DNA of 64,000 nucleotides, from contig NZ_JACJSI010000009.1 in the NCBI RefSeq assembly GCF_014698065.1, forward strand, positions 1 through 64,000, read 5' to 3'. This DNA comes from Nostoc flagelliforme FACHB-838. GTDB taxonomy: Bacteria; Cyanobacteriota; Cyanobacteriia; Cyanobacteriales; Nostocaceae. The first letter of the stretch is position 1. The number at the start of each line of letters is the position of its first letter. Below, piece after piece: positions 27,220 to 37,857 of the stretch. Below the pieces are notes generated by a model. That model ran no database searches. It saw only the letters and a list, made by a program, of their open reading frames with translations, and had not been told where the DNA came from. The position numbers were made by a program, and so were the translations under genes.

Positions 27220-27456
27220 TTGACTGATTCTTTAATAACGTCGAACTCAGTGAAATTACGCTAACGCTTTTAAGTAAACTATTGCCATTAATTAAAGTAA
27301 GTTTGTTGACGTGGGTACTGCGTGCTGAGGGATGAGAAGAAACAAAGTAAGGACTTCTTTTTTAATAATTCTCCCTAACCCCCAGTCCCCAATCCCCCTT
27401 ATCCCCAGAGGGGGCCCCACCTTCTCCAATCCCCAGAATGTAGATAAGGCTTAAGG

Positions 27457-30400
27457 ATGAAAGCACCATTACCTGATAACGAAGCCCAGAGAATTGAGGC
27501 ACTTTTGCAATATAAAATTCTTGATACACCATCTGAAGCCGCTTTTGACGACCTCACCCGTTTAGCCTCCTATATTTGTCAGACTCCTATTGCTTTAATT
27601 AGCTTAATTGATACAAATCGCCAGTGGTTTAAGTCAAAAGCCGGTTTCCATGTCCTACAAACACACCGAGATTTTGCATTCTGTGCCCATGCTATTCTCC
27701 AGACTGATGTTTTCGTTGTGCCAGATACAACAAATGACGAACGGTTCGCTACTAACCCACTGGTAACATCTGACCCATATATTCGGTTTTATGCTGGTGT
27801 ACCTTTGACTAACCCTGAGGGATACACGCTAGGAACCTTGTGTGTAATTGATTATGTACCACGAGAACTTACTCCAGAACAAGTGGAGGCATTACAAAAT
27901 TTAGGTCGTCAAGCCATCAAGCAACTAGAATTGCGCCGGAATTTAGCAAATTTGGTACTTGTTACTAAGAAAAGTAAACAGTCGCAGAAGGTACGCAAGC
28001 AATTTTTCAAAAAGATAGTAACAGGTTTTGGTTTGGCTTCGACAATTTTAGTTTTGATTAGCGTGGTTTCTGATCAAAATATAAGAGAATCTAGCAATAA
28101 TCGCACTACTACAGTAAAAACTACTTATAAAAAAATTAACAGCCTAGAAAAATTACTATCCCAGATAAAAGATGCTGAGATTGCACAAAGTAGTTACATT
28201 TTCACTGAAAAAAAACTTTATCTAAAACCGTATAAAGTAGCGGTTACTAATGTCAAGCAAGAAATTGCTAACCTGAAGAGTTTAACAGCAAATCAACCAA
28301 ACCAACAAAAGCAGATTGCAACCCTTGAATTTCTTATAACAGCTAAACTTGCTGAACTAAAACAGGCTATGGACTTGCGCCAGAACAAGGGATTAGAGAT
28401 GGCGTTGCAAGTACTACTGAGAAATAATGAACAAAATCTCATGGGTGATATCCGCAAGATGATTAATGAGATGGAAAACAAGGAAAGGGAAAGACTTCAG
28501 CAGCAGTCACAAGCAAAAAAAGCTAGCAATCGGAATACAATTCTGGCACTTGCGATCGCCATAAGCCTAAGTTTTATTGTTCTTGCTGTAGTCTACTACT
28601 TCATCTATCGTGAGTTTCTTGAGCGTATGAGAACAGAAGAAGCCTTAAATCAAGAACGCAATTTTATCTCAGCAGTACTGGATACAACCAGCGCTTTAGT
28701 AATAGTTCTCGATTCTCAAGGGCAAATTGTTCGTTTCAATCAAGCTTGTGAGCAAACAACAGGTTACTCTTTCGATGAGGTGAGAGGTAGATATTTCTGG
28801 AACTTGCTCCTACTTCCTGAAGAGGTGGAGTCAGGCAAAGCAGTTTTTGAGCAATTTCTAACTGGTCATATCCACAATGAGTATGAAAACTATTGGGTAA
28901 TGAAGGATGGCAGTCGCCGACTGGTAGCGTGGACGAATAGCTTCCTAAAAGACTATGAGGGGTGTATTGAATACATCGTTGGCACTGGCATTGACATCAC
29001 TGATCGCAAACGCGTACAAAAGCATTTAACTGCACAATATGCTGCAACCCGCGTCTTAGCTGAGTCTGCCACGACAAGCGAAGCTACTCGTCAAATATTG
29101 CAAGGGGTCTGCGAGAGTTTGGGATGGGATTTGGGTGAAATTTGGATGGTCGATGAGCAAGCGAATGTGCTGCGTTTTCTCGATATCTGGCATAAAGCAT
29201 CCCTTGAGATGCAAGAGTTTAAATCACTGAAGCGGCAAACCACCTTTGCGCCAGGAATTGGATTGCCTGGCCGAGTTTGGGCTAGTTCTGAACCTGTTTG
29301 GATCGCTGATATTGTTAAAGATATTAATTTCCCTAACTTCCAAATTGCTGCTCAAGTAGGATTACACGCAGCTTTTGGTTTTCCAATCCGCAGCAGTAAC
29401 AAAATCCTTGGTGTCATTACCTGCTTCAACCGTGAAATTCAGCAGCCTGACCAAGATTTAGTAAAAACGATGAGTTATATCGGTGAGCAAATGGGGCAAT
29501 TTATCCAGCGTAAACAGGCTGAAGAAGAAATACAACGCCAAAACTTGCGATCGCAACTATTTACCGAAATCACCCTCAAAATTCGCCAGTCTTTGCAAAT
29601 CGAAGAAATTCTTCAAACCACTGTCGAGGAGGTACAAAAGATTCTCAAGACAGACCGGGTTTTAATCTATCAGCTTTTACCAGATGAGTCTGCAACCACT
29701 GTGATTGAAGCAGTAGTTTCTGGCTTACCAGCAATCAAAGAGCAAAGCATTACTCATCCTTACTTCCAAGCGGAATATCTACAACAACACTATTTACAGC
29801 AGTACCGTCAAGGACAGATTTTAGAGCTGGCTAACTTGGATCTGCTGGAAGTTGAACAAAGCTATCTGGAATTAATGCAACAGTTTGGGGTCAAAGTAAA
29901 TTTGGTTGTGCCCATTCTTGTCAAGGAAGAAGTTCGTGGTTTGCTCATAGTTCATCAGTGTGACGATTCCCACCATTGGTCTAGTTTTGAAACTCATCTT
30001 TTGCGGCAAATAGCCGACCAAGTTGGTATTGCCTTAGCCCAAGCCCATTTATTAGCAGCAGAAACTCGTCAGCGACAAGAACTTGAAATAGCCCGTCGCC
30101 AAGCCGAATTAGCTTCTCAGGCTAAAAGTGCCTTTTTGGCAAATATAAGTCATGAAATTCGCACTCCGATGAACGCTGTATTGGGGATGACCAGTTTGGT
30201 ATTAGATACTCCCTTAGAACCAGAACAGCGAGATTTTATAGAAACAATTCGCGTTAGTGGAGATGCTCTTTTAAGTTTAATCAACGAGATTTTGGATCTT
30301 TCCAAACTTGAGGCTGGAGGGATGGCTCTCGAAACTCTAGATTTTGACGTATCGACTTGTATAGAAGAAGTGGTGGAATTATTAGCTTCCTCAGCCCATA

Positions 30401-32151
30401 ACAAGGGATTAGAAATTGCTGCACTGATTGAGCATAACGTCCCCACGCAACTCAAAGGAGATAGTGGTAGGCTGCGGCAAATTCTCATGAACTTAATCAG
30501 CAACGCTATCAAGTTCACCAGCGCTGGTGAAGTATTAGTGCAAGCCGAATTGCGTTCGCTTTCTTCCAATACAGCCACCATCCATTTTGCCATCACAGAT
30601 ACAGGTCTTGGCATTAGCCCTGAAGACCAACGCAAACTATTTATGCCATTTACCCAAGTCGATGCTTCTACAACTCGCAAGTATGGTGGTACCGGCTTGG
30701 GATTAGCCATCTGTAAACAACTGGTGACTTTAATGGGAGGAGTAATTGGGGTAGAAAGTGAGATGGGGAAAGGATCTAAGTTTTGGTTTGAGGTGCTTTT
30801 TACGAAGCAAGTTGAGCCTGTTTTGCCACAATGCGATGATCGCACAATTTTGCGCGATCGCCGCTTGTTAATGGTGGATAACAACGCCACTAATTACAAA
30901 ATTATCCACCATCAAGCAACTCATTGGGGAATGGAAGTAGACCAAGCTGACAGTATTGCTGCGGCTCTCAAAGTTATTCAGGAAGCTCGTGAGCAAGGCA
31001 AATCTTATGATGTCGCTTTGGTTGATATGCAAATACCCCAAACTTCTGGCATGGCAATAAACGAACAAATTCAAGCCAATTCTGGAATTGCCAAGATACC
31101 TTTGATTATGCTCGCCTCTACTAATCAACGGGATGAAGTACAGCAAGCGCTCAAAATCGGATTTGCTGGTTATTTAGTAAAACCTATCAAGCCATCACGA
31201 CTCCTCAATACCATCATGACTATTTTAGAAACTCAGCCGGAATCAGAAGAAGGGGCTAGAGGTTCGAGGTTAGAAGCTACTGAAAAGGTTCAGAGTAGAG
31301 AAACTTCAGGCATTCTTACTTCCTCTGCTCCTAACGTATCTACTAAAGCCAAGTTAAGAATTCTGCTAGCTGAAGATAATTTAGTAAATCAGAAAGTAGC
31401 CTTGAAGCAACTCCAGAGTTTGGGCTACAAAGCCGATGTTGTTGCTAACGGCAAGGAAGTTTTACAGCTATTAGAAAAAATTCCTTATGATTTGATTCTA
31501 ATGGATTGCCAAATGCCAATCCTCGACGGTTTAGAAACCACAAAAGAAATTCATCGTTTGCAAGAGGATGCTTTTGCCCTGCGTCGTCGTCCTGTAGTGA
31601 TTGCGATGACGGCTAATGCGATGAAAGAAGATGAACAAATGTGTCTAAGTGCAGGAATGGACGGTTATTTGAGCAAGCCAGTGTTTAAAGAAAAATTGGC
31701 TGAGATTCTGGAGCAGTGGACAGGCGTGATCCTCTCACAACAAGAGGAAGTTGTGTATGAACAGACAGTTTGTACCACAAATAACGGCAAAATTGACCTA
31801 GCAATTAATTGGGAACACTTGCATCAAATATCGGGAAACGATCAAGAATTTGAATTCAATCTATTGCATTTATGCGTTGAAGATATTAAACCCCGTTTAG
31901 AGACAATTAAAATAGCGATCGCACATAATGACTTTAAACAAATAGTGCGAGAAGCTCATCACCTTAAAGGCGCTAGCAGCAACATTGGAGACACAGCTAT
32001 GTATTTAGCAGCTAACAAATTAGAACAACTAGCTAACAATCAAGACTTGAGAGGTACTACTAACTTAATTTCAGAATTAGAAGAATTTGTCAACCACATT
32101 CAAGACTTTTTAAGCAAAAACAAAGTCTTAACAATTCCAAATTCAAAATAA
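27457..32151 (+). CDS. Multidomain hybrid sensor histidine kinase with Hpt
   Basis: This is a 1564-residue phosphorelay protein. In order: N-terminal GAF (about 20-165), membrane helix (about 187-207), CHASE3-like extracytoplasmic region (about 210-350), membrane helix (about 363-385), PAS (about 400-515), two GAF domains (about 530-685 and 700-865), HisKA with SHEIRTPMN and H899, ATPase with the GGTGLGLAI block, receiver 1 with D1190 ([11 protein letters not shown]), receiver 2 with D1350 ([11 protein letters not shown]), and Hpt with H1501 (HHLKGAS). Receiver 1 has a noncanonical N-terminal acidic region (LMVDNN) and may be weak. The cytoplasmic GAF before the first helix is unusual. GAF domains here could bind bilins, but no clear chromophore Cys was identified. 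It is monocistronic; the final regulator is not nearby. Confidence 0.93.
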   Translation: MKAPLPDNEAQRIEALLQYKILDTPSEAAFDDLTRLASYICQTPIALISLIDTNRQWFKSKAGFHVLQTHRDFAFCAHAILQTDVFVVPDTTNDERFATNPLVTSDPYIRFYAGVPLTNPEGYTLGTLCVIDYVPRELTPEQVEALQNLGRQAIKQLELRRNLANLVLVTKKSKQSQKVRKQFFKKIVTGFGLASTILVLISVVSDQNIRESSNNRTTTVKTTYKKINSLEKLLSQIKDAEIAQSSYIFTEKKLYLKPYKVAVTNVKQEIANLKSLTANQPNQQKQIATLEFLITAKLAELKQAMDLRQNKGLEMALQVLLRNNEQNLMGDIRKMINEMENKERERLQQQSQAKKASNRNTILALAIAISLSFIVLAVVYYFIYREFLERMRTEEALNQERNFISAVLDTTSALVIVLDSQGQIVRFNQACEQTTGYSFDEVRGRYFWNLLLLPEEVESGKAVFEQFLTGHIHNEYENYWVMKDGSRRLVAWTNSFLKDYEGCIEYIVGTGIDITDRKRVQKHLTAQYAATRVLAESATTSEATRQILQGVCESLGWDLGEIWMVDEQANVLRFLDIWHKASLEMQEFKSLKRQTTFAPGIGLPGRVWASSEPVWIADIVKDINFPNFQIAAQVGLHAAFGFPIRSSNKILGVITCFNREIQQPDQDLVKTMSYIGEQMGQFIQRKQAEEEIQRQNLRSQLFTEITLKIRQSLQIEEILQTTVEEVQKILKTDRVLIYQLLPDESATTVIEAVVSGLPAIKEQSITHPYFQAEYLQQHYLQQYRQGQILELANLDLLEVEQSYLELMQQFGVKVNLVVPILVKEEVRGLLIVHQCDDSHHWSSFETHLLRQIADQVGIALAQAHLLAAETRQRQELEIARRQAELASQAKSAFLANISHEIRTPMNAVLGMTSLVLDTPLEPEQRDFIETIRVSGDALLSLINEILDLSKLEAGGMALETLDFDVSTCIEEVVELLASSAHNKGLEIAALIEHNVPTQLKGDSGRLRQILMNLISNAIKFTSAGEVLVQAELRSLSSNTATIHFAITDTGLGISPEDQRKLFMPFTQVDASTTRKYGGTGLGLAICKQLVTLMGGVIGVESEMGKGSKFWFEVLFTKQVEPVLPQCDDRTILRDRRLLMVDNNATNYKIIHHQATHWGMEVDQADSIAAALKVIQEAREQGKSYDVALVDMQIPQTSGMAINEQIQANSGIAKIPLIMLASTNQRDEVQQALKIGFAGYLVKPIKPSRLLNTIMTILETQPESEEGARGSRLEATEKVQSRETSGILTSSAPNVSTKAKLRILLAEDNLVNQKVALKQLQSLGYKADVVANGKEVLQLLEKIPYDLILMDCQMPILDGLETTKEIHRLQEDAFALRRRPVVIAMTANAMKEDEQMCLSAGMDGYLSKPVFKEKLAEILEQWTGVILSQQEEVVYEQTVCTTNNGKIDLAINWEHLHQISGNDQEFEFNLLHLCVEDIKPRLETIKIAIAHNDFKQIVREAHHLKGASSNIGDTAMYLAANKLEQLANNQDLRGTTNLISELEEFVNHIQDFLSKNKVLTIPNSK

Positions 32152-32173
32152 TAGGGATTGGGGATTGGTTATT

Positions 32174-32236
32174 TCCCCCTACCTCCCCTGCCTCCCCTGC
32201 TCCCCCTGCTTCCCTCACTCTCTACTCCCTATTCCC
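32174..32236. repeat. Pyrimidine-rich short tandem repeat
   Basis: Degenerate CTCCCCTG-like units run from the kinase stop into the 3' end of the acyl-CoA ligase-like gene. Related tracts lie at 27370-27437, 43810-43837, 45131-45176 and 53485-53545. Confidence 0.6.
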
Positions 32237-33776
32237 CAATATTAAGCAATTTCGCGATCACTAACCGTTGCAGTTTTCCAGTAGCACCACGAGGTAGTTG
32301 CTCTAAAATGTGAACTTGCTTGGGAACTTTGAAGTCTGCCAGCATAGTTGAACAGTGAGCTAAAAGTTCTTTTTCGCTAGCTTCTGCTTTTAGCACCACA
32401 GCCGCGTGGATATCTTCTCCTAAAGATTTGTGAGGGACGGCAAAGGCTAAGGCTTCGGCGACGGCGGGATGGCGCAGCAAAACATCATCCACTTCTAAAG
32501 GAGAAATCTTTTCCCCACCCCGATTAATCAATTCTTTAATGCGTCCAGTCAAACGGAGATAGCCGTCTTCATCCACAGTACCCTGATCCCCTGTGCGGAA
32601 CCAACCGTTTACAAAAGCTGTAGCGTTAGCTTCTGGGTTGTTTTCGTACCCATCTATAACATTGGGTGCTTTTACCACCACCTCACCCAAGCTTCCCTGA
32701 GATAATAAGTTACCTTCAGAGTCCATAATGCCCACTTCTACGCCAAACCCATAACCTACAGTACCTGGTTTCCGCACTTTTGGCGGTAGGGGGTTGGTGG
32801 TCATTAAGTGAGATGCTTCAGTCATGCTATAAGATTCCACCACTGGAGCATTAAGAGTTGCCTCTAGCTGTTCAATGATAATTGGGTGTAAGGAAGCACT
32901 ACTAGAGCGAATGAAACGAAAGCGGTTAGCTTTGACAATTGCTGTGTTGCGGCTAGCGCGTGCCAAAATTGTCTGGTGCATGGTTGGCGCTGCGGAGTAC
33001 CAAGTGGGTTTGTAGGTATCTACCAGTTTCCAAAACTCCAAGGCATTAAAGCCATTGGGACAAACTAGTGTACCGCCCGATCCCAGAGTTGCTAGCAAAC
33101 AGCCCACCAATCCGTGAATGTGGAACAGAGGCATTAGGCAAAGTGTAGTGTCAGCTGCGGTGAGTGAGTAAGCACCGATGAGGTTGCTGGCTGAAGCGAT
33201 TAAGTTGCGATGACGAATCGGTACACGCTTGGGACGACTGGTAGTGCCGCTAGTATGGAGAATCATCGCTATATCATCGTCCCCAACTAAATTTTCCCAG
33301 TCTCCAGCGATGCACTTAGCTTGTCCTTCGTGGAACGTCTCGGAGAGAAGTGTCTTTAGTCCCCTGTCCCCAATCCCTAATTCAAAGCTTAATGTGCCGT
33401 CAGTATTTACCTTGGCATTAATCAGCATCATATCAGGTGTGACGGCGGCAATGGCTGCTTCTGGCCCCTCAGACAAAGTAATCAGCGCTTTTGCCTGGGT
33501 ATCTTTGTAGTAAAAGGCAAATTCTTCTTGTTTGTATTTGGGATTCAAGGGTGCAGCAGTGCCACATAGGGCGGCAGCCAAAAAGGTAATCGCCATTGGT
33601 GAACCATTAGTCATGGCAATGGCAATACGTTCTCCTCGTTTCAATCCAAAGCTGTTGAGTTGGGATACCAGCCCAATAACATTCTCGCGCAATTGCTTAT
33701 AGGTTAGCGATCGCCTTTCAGGTGTAACTAGCGCTGAATGATTGTCTTCCCCTGCTAAAAGTTCAAATAAATTCAT
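32229..33776 (-). CDS. Acyl-CoA synthetase-like AMP-binding enzyme (oxalate-CoA ligase type)
   Basis: This 514-residue ANL-superfamily enzyme forms an acyl-adenylate and then a thioester. Motif A3 is MILHTSGTTSRPKRVP, motif A5 is YSMTEASHLM, and A7-A8 are GWFRTGDQG and GRIKELINRGGEKISP. The catalytic Lys is in PRGATGKLQR at the C-terminus. Overall it most resembles the Pcs60/AAE3 oxalyl-CoA synthetase group, but substrate cannot be read from the sequence. The ATG at 33776 (MNLFELLAGEDN) matches family starts; the longer reading from 33878 adds 34 unlike residues. No carrier protein or thioesterase is adjacent. Confidence 0.88.
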   Translation of the reverse strand: MNLFELLAGEDNHSALVTPERRSLTYKQLRENVIGLVSQLNSFGLKRGERIAIAMTNGSPMAITFLAAALCGTAAPLNPKYKQEEFAFYYKDTQAKALITLSEGPEAAIAAVTPDMMLINAKVNTDGTLSFELGIGDRGLKTLLSETFHEGQAKCIAGDWENLVGDDDIAMILHTSGTTSRPKRVPIRHRNLIASASNLIGAYSLTAADTTLCLMPLFHIHGLVGCLLATLGSGGTLVCPNGFNALEFWKLVDTYKPTWYSAAPTMHQTILARASRNTAIVKANRFRFIRSSSASLHPIIIEQLEATLNAPVVESYSMTEASHLMTTNPLPPKVRKPGTVGYGFGVEVGIMDSEGNLLSQGSLGEVVVKAPNVIDGYENNPEANATAFVNGWFRTGDQGTVDEDGYLRLTGRIKELINRGGEKISPLEVDDVLLRHPAVAEALAFAVPHKSLGEDIHAAVVLKAEASEKELLAHCSTMLADFKVPKQVHILEQLPRGATGKLQRLVIAKLLNIGE

Positions 33777-34066
33777 TAGTTTTTCTGATCTGTAAACAGA
33801 TGATCTAGTTAATAGTTTTACCAGTAGTTTCTCGTAGATTATCTGCAATCTGGACATGATACATGATATACTTCCCAAAGTTTAAAAATTAGCATTTTTT
33901 TACTTTAAACCCTGTTCCCTTGCATATTTTCAAGCGACTTCTGGGGGTTGGCGACTTTAAAACTAAAGTAAAAAGCTAAAATTAAGTAAATAGTCAATTT
34001 AAACCGTGTTTGGTGTTACCAGCGATCAGAAAACCTTTTGGCCCAGGTAAACCCCATCGATAAAAT

Positions 34067-35209
34067 ATGGATCGTCGGAATTTTCTAAAGTATGTCACTT
34101 TAGCAGGATCTACTTTTGCCTCAACTAGTTGTGTTCAAGGTAAAAATTCCAAATCGCAGAGTGAAGTGTCTCTCTCAGCATCGTCTGTGGTAGTAAATGA
34201 ACCTCTCAAGGTGGCATTTGTTTATGTGGGCCCTGTGGGTGATTTTGGTTGGACTTATGCCCATGATTTAGGTCGCAGAGACATGGAAGCCAATCTTCAA
34301 GATAAGGTCAAAACTACCTTTGTCGAAAATGTCAACGAAAGTGTTGACGCTGAAAAGGTGATTCGCCAACTAGCATTAGATGGTAATAAGTTAATTTTTA
34401 CAACTTCCTTTGGGTACATGAACCCGACAATGAAAGTTGCCAAGGACTTTGGCGATGTTGTCTTTGAACACTGTACAGGATACAAACGTGCTGCCAATGT
34501 CGGCACTTACCTAGGACGCTTTGAAGAACCGCGTTACTTAACCGGCATGATTGCTGGCAAAATGACAAAATCCAATGTAGTTGGCTTTATTGGCGCATAC
34601 CCAATTCCAGAAGTAATTCGGGGCATAAATGCATTTACTCGAGGAGTATTGCTAACAAATCCCCAAGCAAAAGTTAAGGTACTGTGGGTACAAAGCTGGT
34701 ACGCTCCAGCTAAAGAAAGAGAAGCGGCTCAAGCTTTGGTCAATTTAGGTGCAGATATACTAACGCAGCATACCGACTCTGGTGCTGTTATCCAACTGGC
34801 ACAGGAAAAAGGCATTTATGCTTTTGGCTACAACACTGATATGAGTAAGTTTGGTCAAAAAGCTCACCTGACATCAACTATTAATAAATGGGGCAAATTC
34901 TATACAGATAAAGCCTTAGCTGTAATGAGTAATACTTGGAAGTCTCAAGAGGTTTGGGATGGTATTGGTGCAGGAATGGTGGATATTTCCCCAATGAATC
35001 AGGCGATTCCAGCTAATGTGCAACAACTGGTGAATGCAAAACGCGATGAGTTTATTCAAGGTACTGCACATCCTTTTGATGGGCCGGTGAAAGACCAAAA
35101 AGGCGTGGTGCGAGTACCCAAAGGTAAGGTGTTGGATGATAAGCAACAACTGGCGATGGATTGGTATGTTGAAGGAATTGAAGGGTTAATTCCTCAAGGT
35201 AAATCCTAG
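34067..35209 (+). CDS. BMP-family (PnrA/Med-like) substrate-binding lipoprotein
   Basis: This is a 380-residue periplasmic binding protein of the basic membrane protein family, which binds nucleosides in known members. The N-terminus MDRRNFLKYV has a twin-arginine motif, followed by a lipobox ending at C22 (ASTSC), so a Tat-exported lipoprotein is likely. The family core is clear: VAFVYVGPVGDFGWTYAHDL, RYLTGMIAGKMTKSNVVGFI and DMSKFGQKAHLTS. No ABC ATPase or permease genes flank it, although family members usually sit with them. The C-terminal part with TAHPFDGPVKDQKGVVRVP is typical. A terminator overlaps its stop codon. Confidence 0.9.
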   Translation: MDRRNFLKYVTLAGSTFASTSCVQGKNSKSQSEVSLSASSVVVNEPLKVAFVYVGPVGDFGWTYAHDLGRRDMEANLQDKVKTTFVENVNESVDAEKVIRQLALDGNKLIFTTSFGYMNPTMKVAKDFGDVVFEHCTGYKRAANVGTYLGRFEEPRYLTGMIAGKMTKSNVVGFIGAYPIPEVIRGINAFTRGVLLTNPQAKVKVLWVQSWYAPAKEREAAQALVNLGADILTQHTDSGAVIQLAQEKGIYAFGYNTDMSKFGQKAHLTSTINKWGKFYTDKALAVMSNTWKSQEVWDGIGAGMVDISPMNQAIPANVQQLVNAKRDEFIQGTAHPFDGPVKDQKGVVRVPKGKVLDDKQQLAMDWYVEGIEGLIPQGKS

Positions 35210-35243
35210 CACTGCTAAACAATACTAGGATTTATCTTTTTTA
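35201..35243 (+). terminator. Rho-independent terminator overlapping the BMP gene stop
   Basis: AAATCCTAG (35201-35209) pairs with CTAGGATTT (35225-35233), and the stem is followed by ATCTTTTTTATTTTT. The upstream arm includes the TAG stop codon. Confidence 0.8.
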
Positions 35244-35288
35244 TTTTTTAATTTAGTAATTGGTGTTGTGAAATTAGCAGTAGCAGAA

Positions 35289-35750
35289 TTATGAATTAAA
35301 AATTTTCTTCAAATTTTCTGGCTGCGTTGCTGCTAAATATTGAGCCGACATTTCCGGTGTAAGTAATTCTATCATGACTTTGTTTTCTAACCAGAACTCA
35401 ATAACATCAAAAAAAGAGTCGCGGTTACAACGTAATACTCTCCAACCTTCGCGTTTGCCAATCAACTCAATTTTTTCTTGAGTAGAAGAAACTGAGACTG
35501 CTGCATGAGTAGCCGTAAACCCAGAAGCAGTAGCACTTTCTGCAAACATACACTGGTTATCTCCCTTACCAGGTATTAGCTGAGTTTTTAACGGATAAAG
35601 TTCAATCCCTGTTCCATGTTCGTCAAGGGGAAAAACCATATAGCTACCTGGATGAGGAAAAAAGGGAAAAGCTTGCCCGTTAATGGCTTCAGCCAGAACT
35701 TGAGCAACGTGCTGGGGATTTTGCACAGAAAGAGATATGTGATGAATCAT
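35289..35750 (-). CDS. VOC-superfamily (glyoxalase-fold) protein
   Basis: This 153-residue protein starts MIHHISLSVQNPQHVAQVLA, the first beta-alpha-beta unit of vicinal-oxygen-chelate proteins, and has a second unit from about residue 80 (THAAVSVSSTQEKI). Possible metal ligands are H4 early and E at the end of the VMIELLTPE block, but the set is not the classic one of glyoxalase I. The reaction is unknown. It is convergent with the BMP-lipoprotein gene and not obviously linked to it. Confidence 0.72.
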   Translation of the reverse strand: MIHHISLSVQNPQHVAQVLAEAINGQAFPFFPHPGSYMVFPLDEHGTGIELYPLKTQLIPGKGDNQCMFAESATASGFTATHAAVSVSSTQEKIELIGKREGWRVLRCNRDSFFDVIEFWLENKVMIELLTPEMSAQYLAATQPENLKKIFNS

Positions 35751-35982
35751 ACTTAATTACCTCATGGTTTGTTTATAAATTGTTTATTTTGTGGAGTGCT
35801 TATCTTCCACAAGTTAAGTTGATTACTTATCACCCGATTTATATTATTTTATGCTCAGAGTAAAATGATTTACTTTTCACGGATTTTGAAAAACCTTGCT
35901 TCCATTTTTCTCCTTTAGTAAGCTACTAGTAGTCTGCCAAGACTAGAATTAGAATTGACGTGACATTCTCCTAATAGCCAAA

Positions 35983-37827
35983 GTGCCAGACTCTCTGCCA
36001 TTAAGCGATCGCTATCTTGCCTTAATCGATGAAATTGTTGAAACCACCCTCAAGGGCAAAATTAGCTCTGTAGAACAGGTGTATCAAATGCTGCTGAAAG
36101 GAATTACTTCCGGTACAGGGGAAGTATTTGAGCTAGCTTTGAGCGATCGCCTGAATGCCCTCCAAAGCCAAGTAGATAGCCAAAAAGACGAACTCAAAAA
36201 AGCCAAGGCGACTCGGAGCTTGAGAGCCATTAAAACTATTCAAAGTCAATGGCAACGCTGGCAAGAGCAAAACAAAGCCACAGAAGCTATTGTCTTGGCA
36301 GCTTCAGAAATTACCACAGCCACCGCTGACGAGCGTCTGGCGGCCTTTATCCGGGTTACTGACCCCAATCAGAAGTATCCGCTAAATTTACAACAGCTAC
36401 AGCAGTTATCAAAAGCACTGCTGCAATTTGCTCAGGTAGATTCTGATTTACAACAATTTTCCGAAGGTATTACCCGTGGTTTAGCTTCTTGGCAGCGATT
36501 ACAAGACAACTTGCTCAGTTGGATGTACGAGCAAAAAGAATCCCTAGGATTTGGCGGCGTACCAGGAGAACGTGGCCCTTGGGCAAGTTGGGCTAAACAA
36601 CTTAATAGTGAGTTACCCCAAGCACTGCTTCGCACCTTAGCTAGGGAAGAATCGGCAATTGAGTTTGCCCAACAACAACGAGGCATCACCCTTAGAGATT
36701 GGGTGGAAATGGCATTGATTTTACAGTTATTGCAACGGGGATTAATTAACTGGTTTGACCAACAAGCTTACGATATTAAAGCCGGGCCAAAGTTGTCCAT
36801 TTCCACTTTCTTAACCTTTGCAGTGATTTGGAGTCAGTTAGCAAGTGGTTTTGGCAGCATTAGCACAGTATACAGGGATGCCTGTTCTCAAATCATGCTC
36901 CAGATTTTGCGAACCTTTGCCCAGCGTCCATATTTTCCCTTTTACGGCGGGATTTTCGCCTCTTTTACTGGTACTTATTTACGAGATGCCCTAGATTATT
37001 TGGATGAACCGCTACGGCGAGGCGAGGGAACCCAAGAAAAAGCGCGGATTTTGACCCTTTTAGGCTATTCTCAGCGTGCTTTAGGGCAATACCAGCGCTC
37101 TATTGATTTCCATCAGCAGGCGCTAGAGATAGCCAGGAATGCATGCGATCGCGCCTGTGAAATTGCCAATCTCAACCACCTCAGCCGTACTTACGTGCAA
37201 CAGCAAAATTATGCTGAGGCAATTAGCTACAGTCAACGAGGATTAATATTGAGTCGGCAAGCTGGCGATAGGACAGGAGAAGCAAACGCGCTAGTAAATT
37301 TAGGTTACAGCGAAGTCATGCAAGCTCAGGAACTAGAAAATCTAGAACCAGAAACTTATGAAGCTGCAATTAATTATTTGGAACAAGGTTTAAAATTATC
37401 AGAAAAATTAGGCGATATTCAAAGTAAAGCCTTATGCGTCAGCAGCTTAGGAATTGCCTATTTAGTAATTGGACAACACCAAACGGCAATTAAATATCTC
37501 GAAGATGGTTTTAAAACAGCGCAACTTTCTGGTGATTTGTATCTCCAAGGGCGGAACTTAGCTTATTTAGCAGAAGCTTATTATCATTTACAAAATTCCG
37601 AAAAAACTGTTTACACTGGCTGCTTAGGAATGTATCTTTTAGAGCAAATTGCTTCTCGTGAGTGGCGGCAACCAGCAGGGTTACTAAGAATTTTACAAGG
37701 ACAAATAGGGGCAGAAGCTTTCCAAAAATTATTACAGCAACATCGCCCGAAAATTATTGCAGTTATCGGTGTAGATGGGTACGATCACATTCCGCAATTG
37801 TTAGAAGAATATAAACAAGATATGTAA
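35983..37827 (+). CDS. TPR-repeat protein, cyanobacterial type
   Basis: This is a 614-residue cytoplasmic protein. Residues 1-340 are a helical, Gln-rich region with ERGPWASWAKQLNSELPQAL as a recognisable block. Residues about 355-560 hold about five tetratricopeptide repeats (for example ALGQYQRSIDFHQQALEIA, then QQNYAEAISYSQRGLILSR). The C-terminus carries a short beta-like block, KIIAVIGVDGYDHIPQLLEE. It starts with GTG at 35983, with no better ATG in range. Repeats of this kind mediate protein contacts; no partner is indicated by neighbours. The family is common in cyanobacteria, without assigned function. Confidence 0.82.
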   Translation: MPDSLPLSDRYLALIDEIVETTLKGKISSVEQVYQMLLKGITSGTGEVFELALSDRLNALQSQVDSQKDELKKAKATRSLRAIKTIQSQWQRWQEQNKATEAIVLAASEITTATADERLAAFIRVTDPNQKYPLNLQQLQQLSKALLQFAQVDSDLQQFSEGITRGLASWQRLQDNLLSWMYEQKESLGFGGVPGERGPWASWAKQLNSELPQALLRTLAREESAIEFAQQQRGITLRDWVEMALILQLLQRGLINWFDQQAYDIKAGPKLSISTFLTFAVIWSQLASGFGSISTVYRDACSQIMLQILRTFAQRPYFPFYGGIFASFTGTYLRDALDYLDEPLRRGEGTQEKARILTLLGYSQRALGQYQRSIDFHQQALEIARNACDRACEIANLNHLSRTYVQQQNYAEAISYSQRGLILSRQAGDRTGEANALVNLGYSEVMQAQELENLEPETYEAAINYLEQGLKLSEKLGDIQSKALCVSSLGIAYLVIGQHQTAIKYLEDGFKTAQLSGDLYLQGRNLAYLAEAYYHLQNSEKTVYTGCLGMYLLEQIASREWRQPAGLLRILQGQIGAEAFQKLLQQHRPKIIAVIGVDGYDHIPQLLEEYKQDM

Positions 37828-37857
37828 GAAAGTAATTTGATTCAGGTTTAACCGCTC

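Noticed and set aside
30150..30890. 246-codon minus frame within the kinase gene
   Set aside because: It is antisense to the HisKA/ATPase coding region, where motifs are unambiguous on the plus strand.
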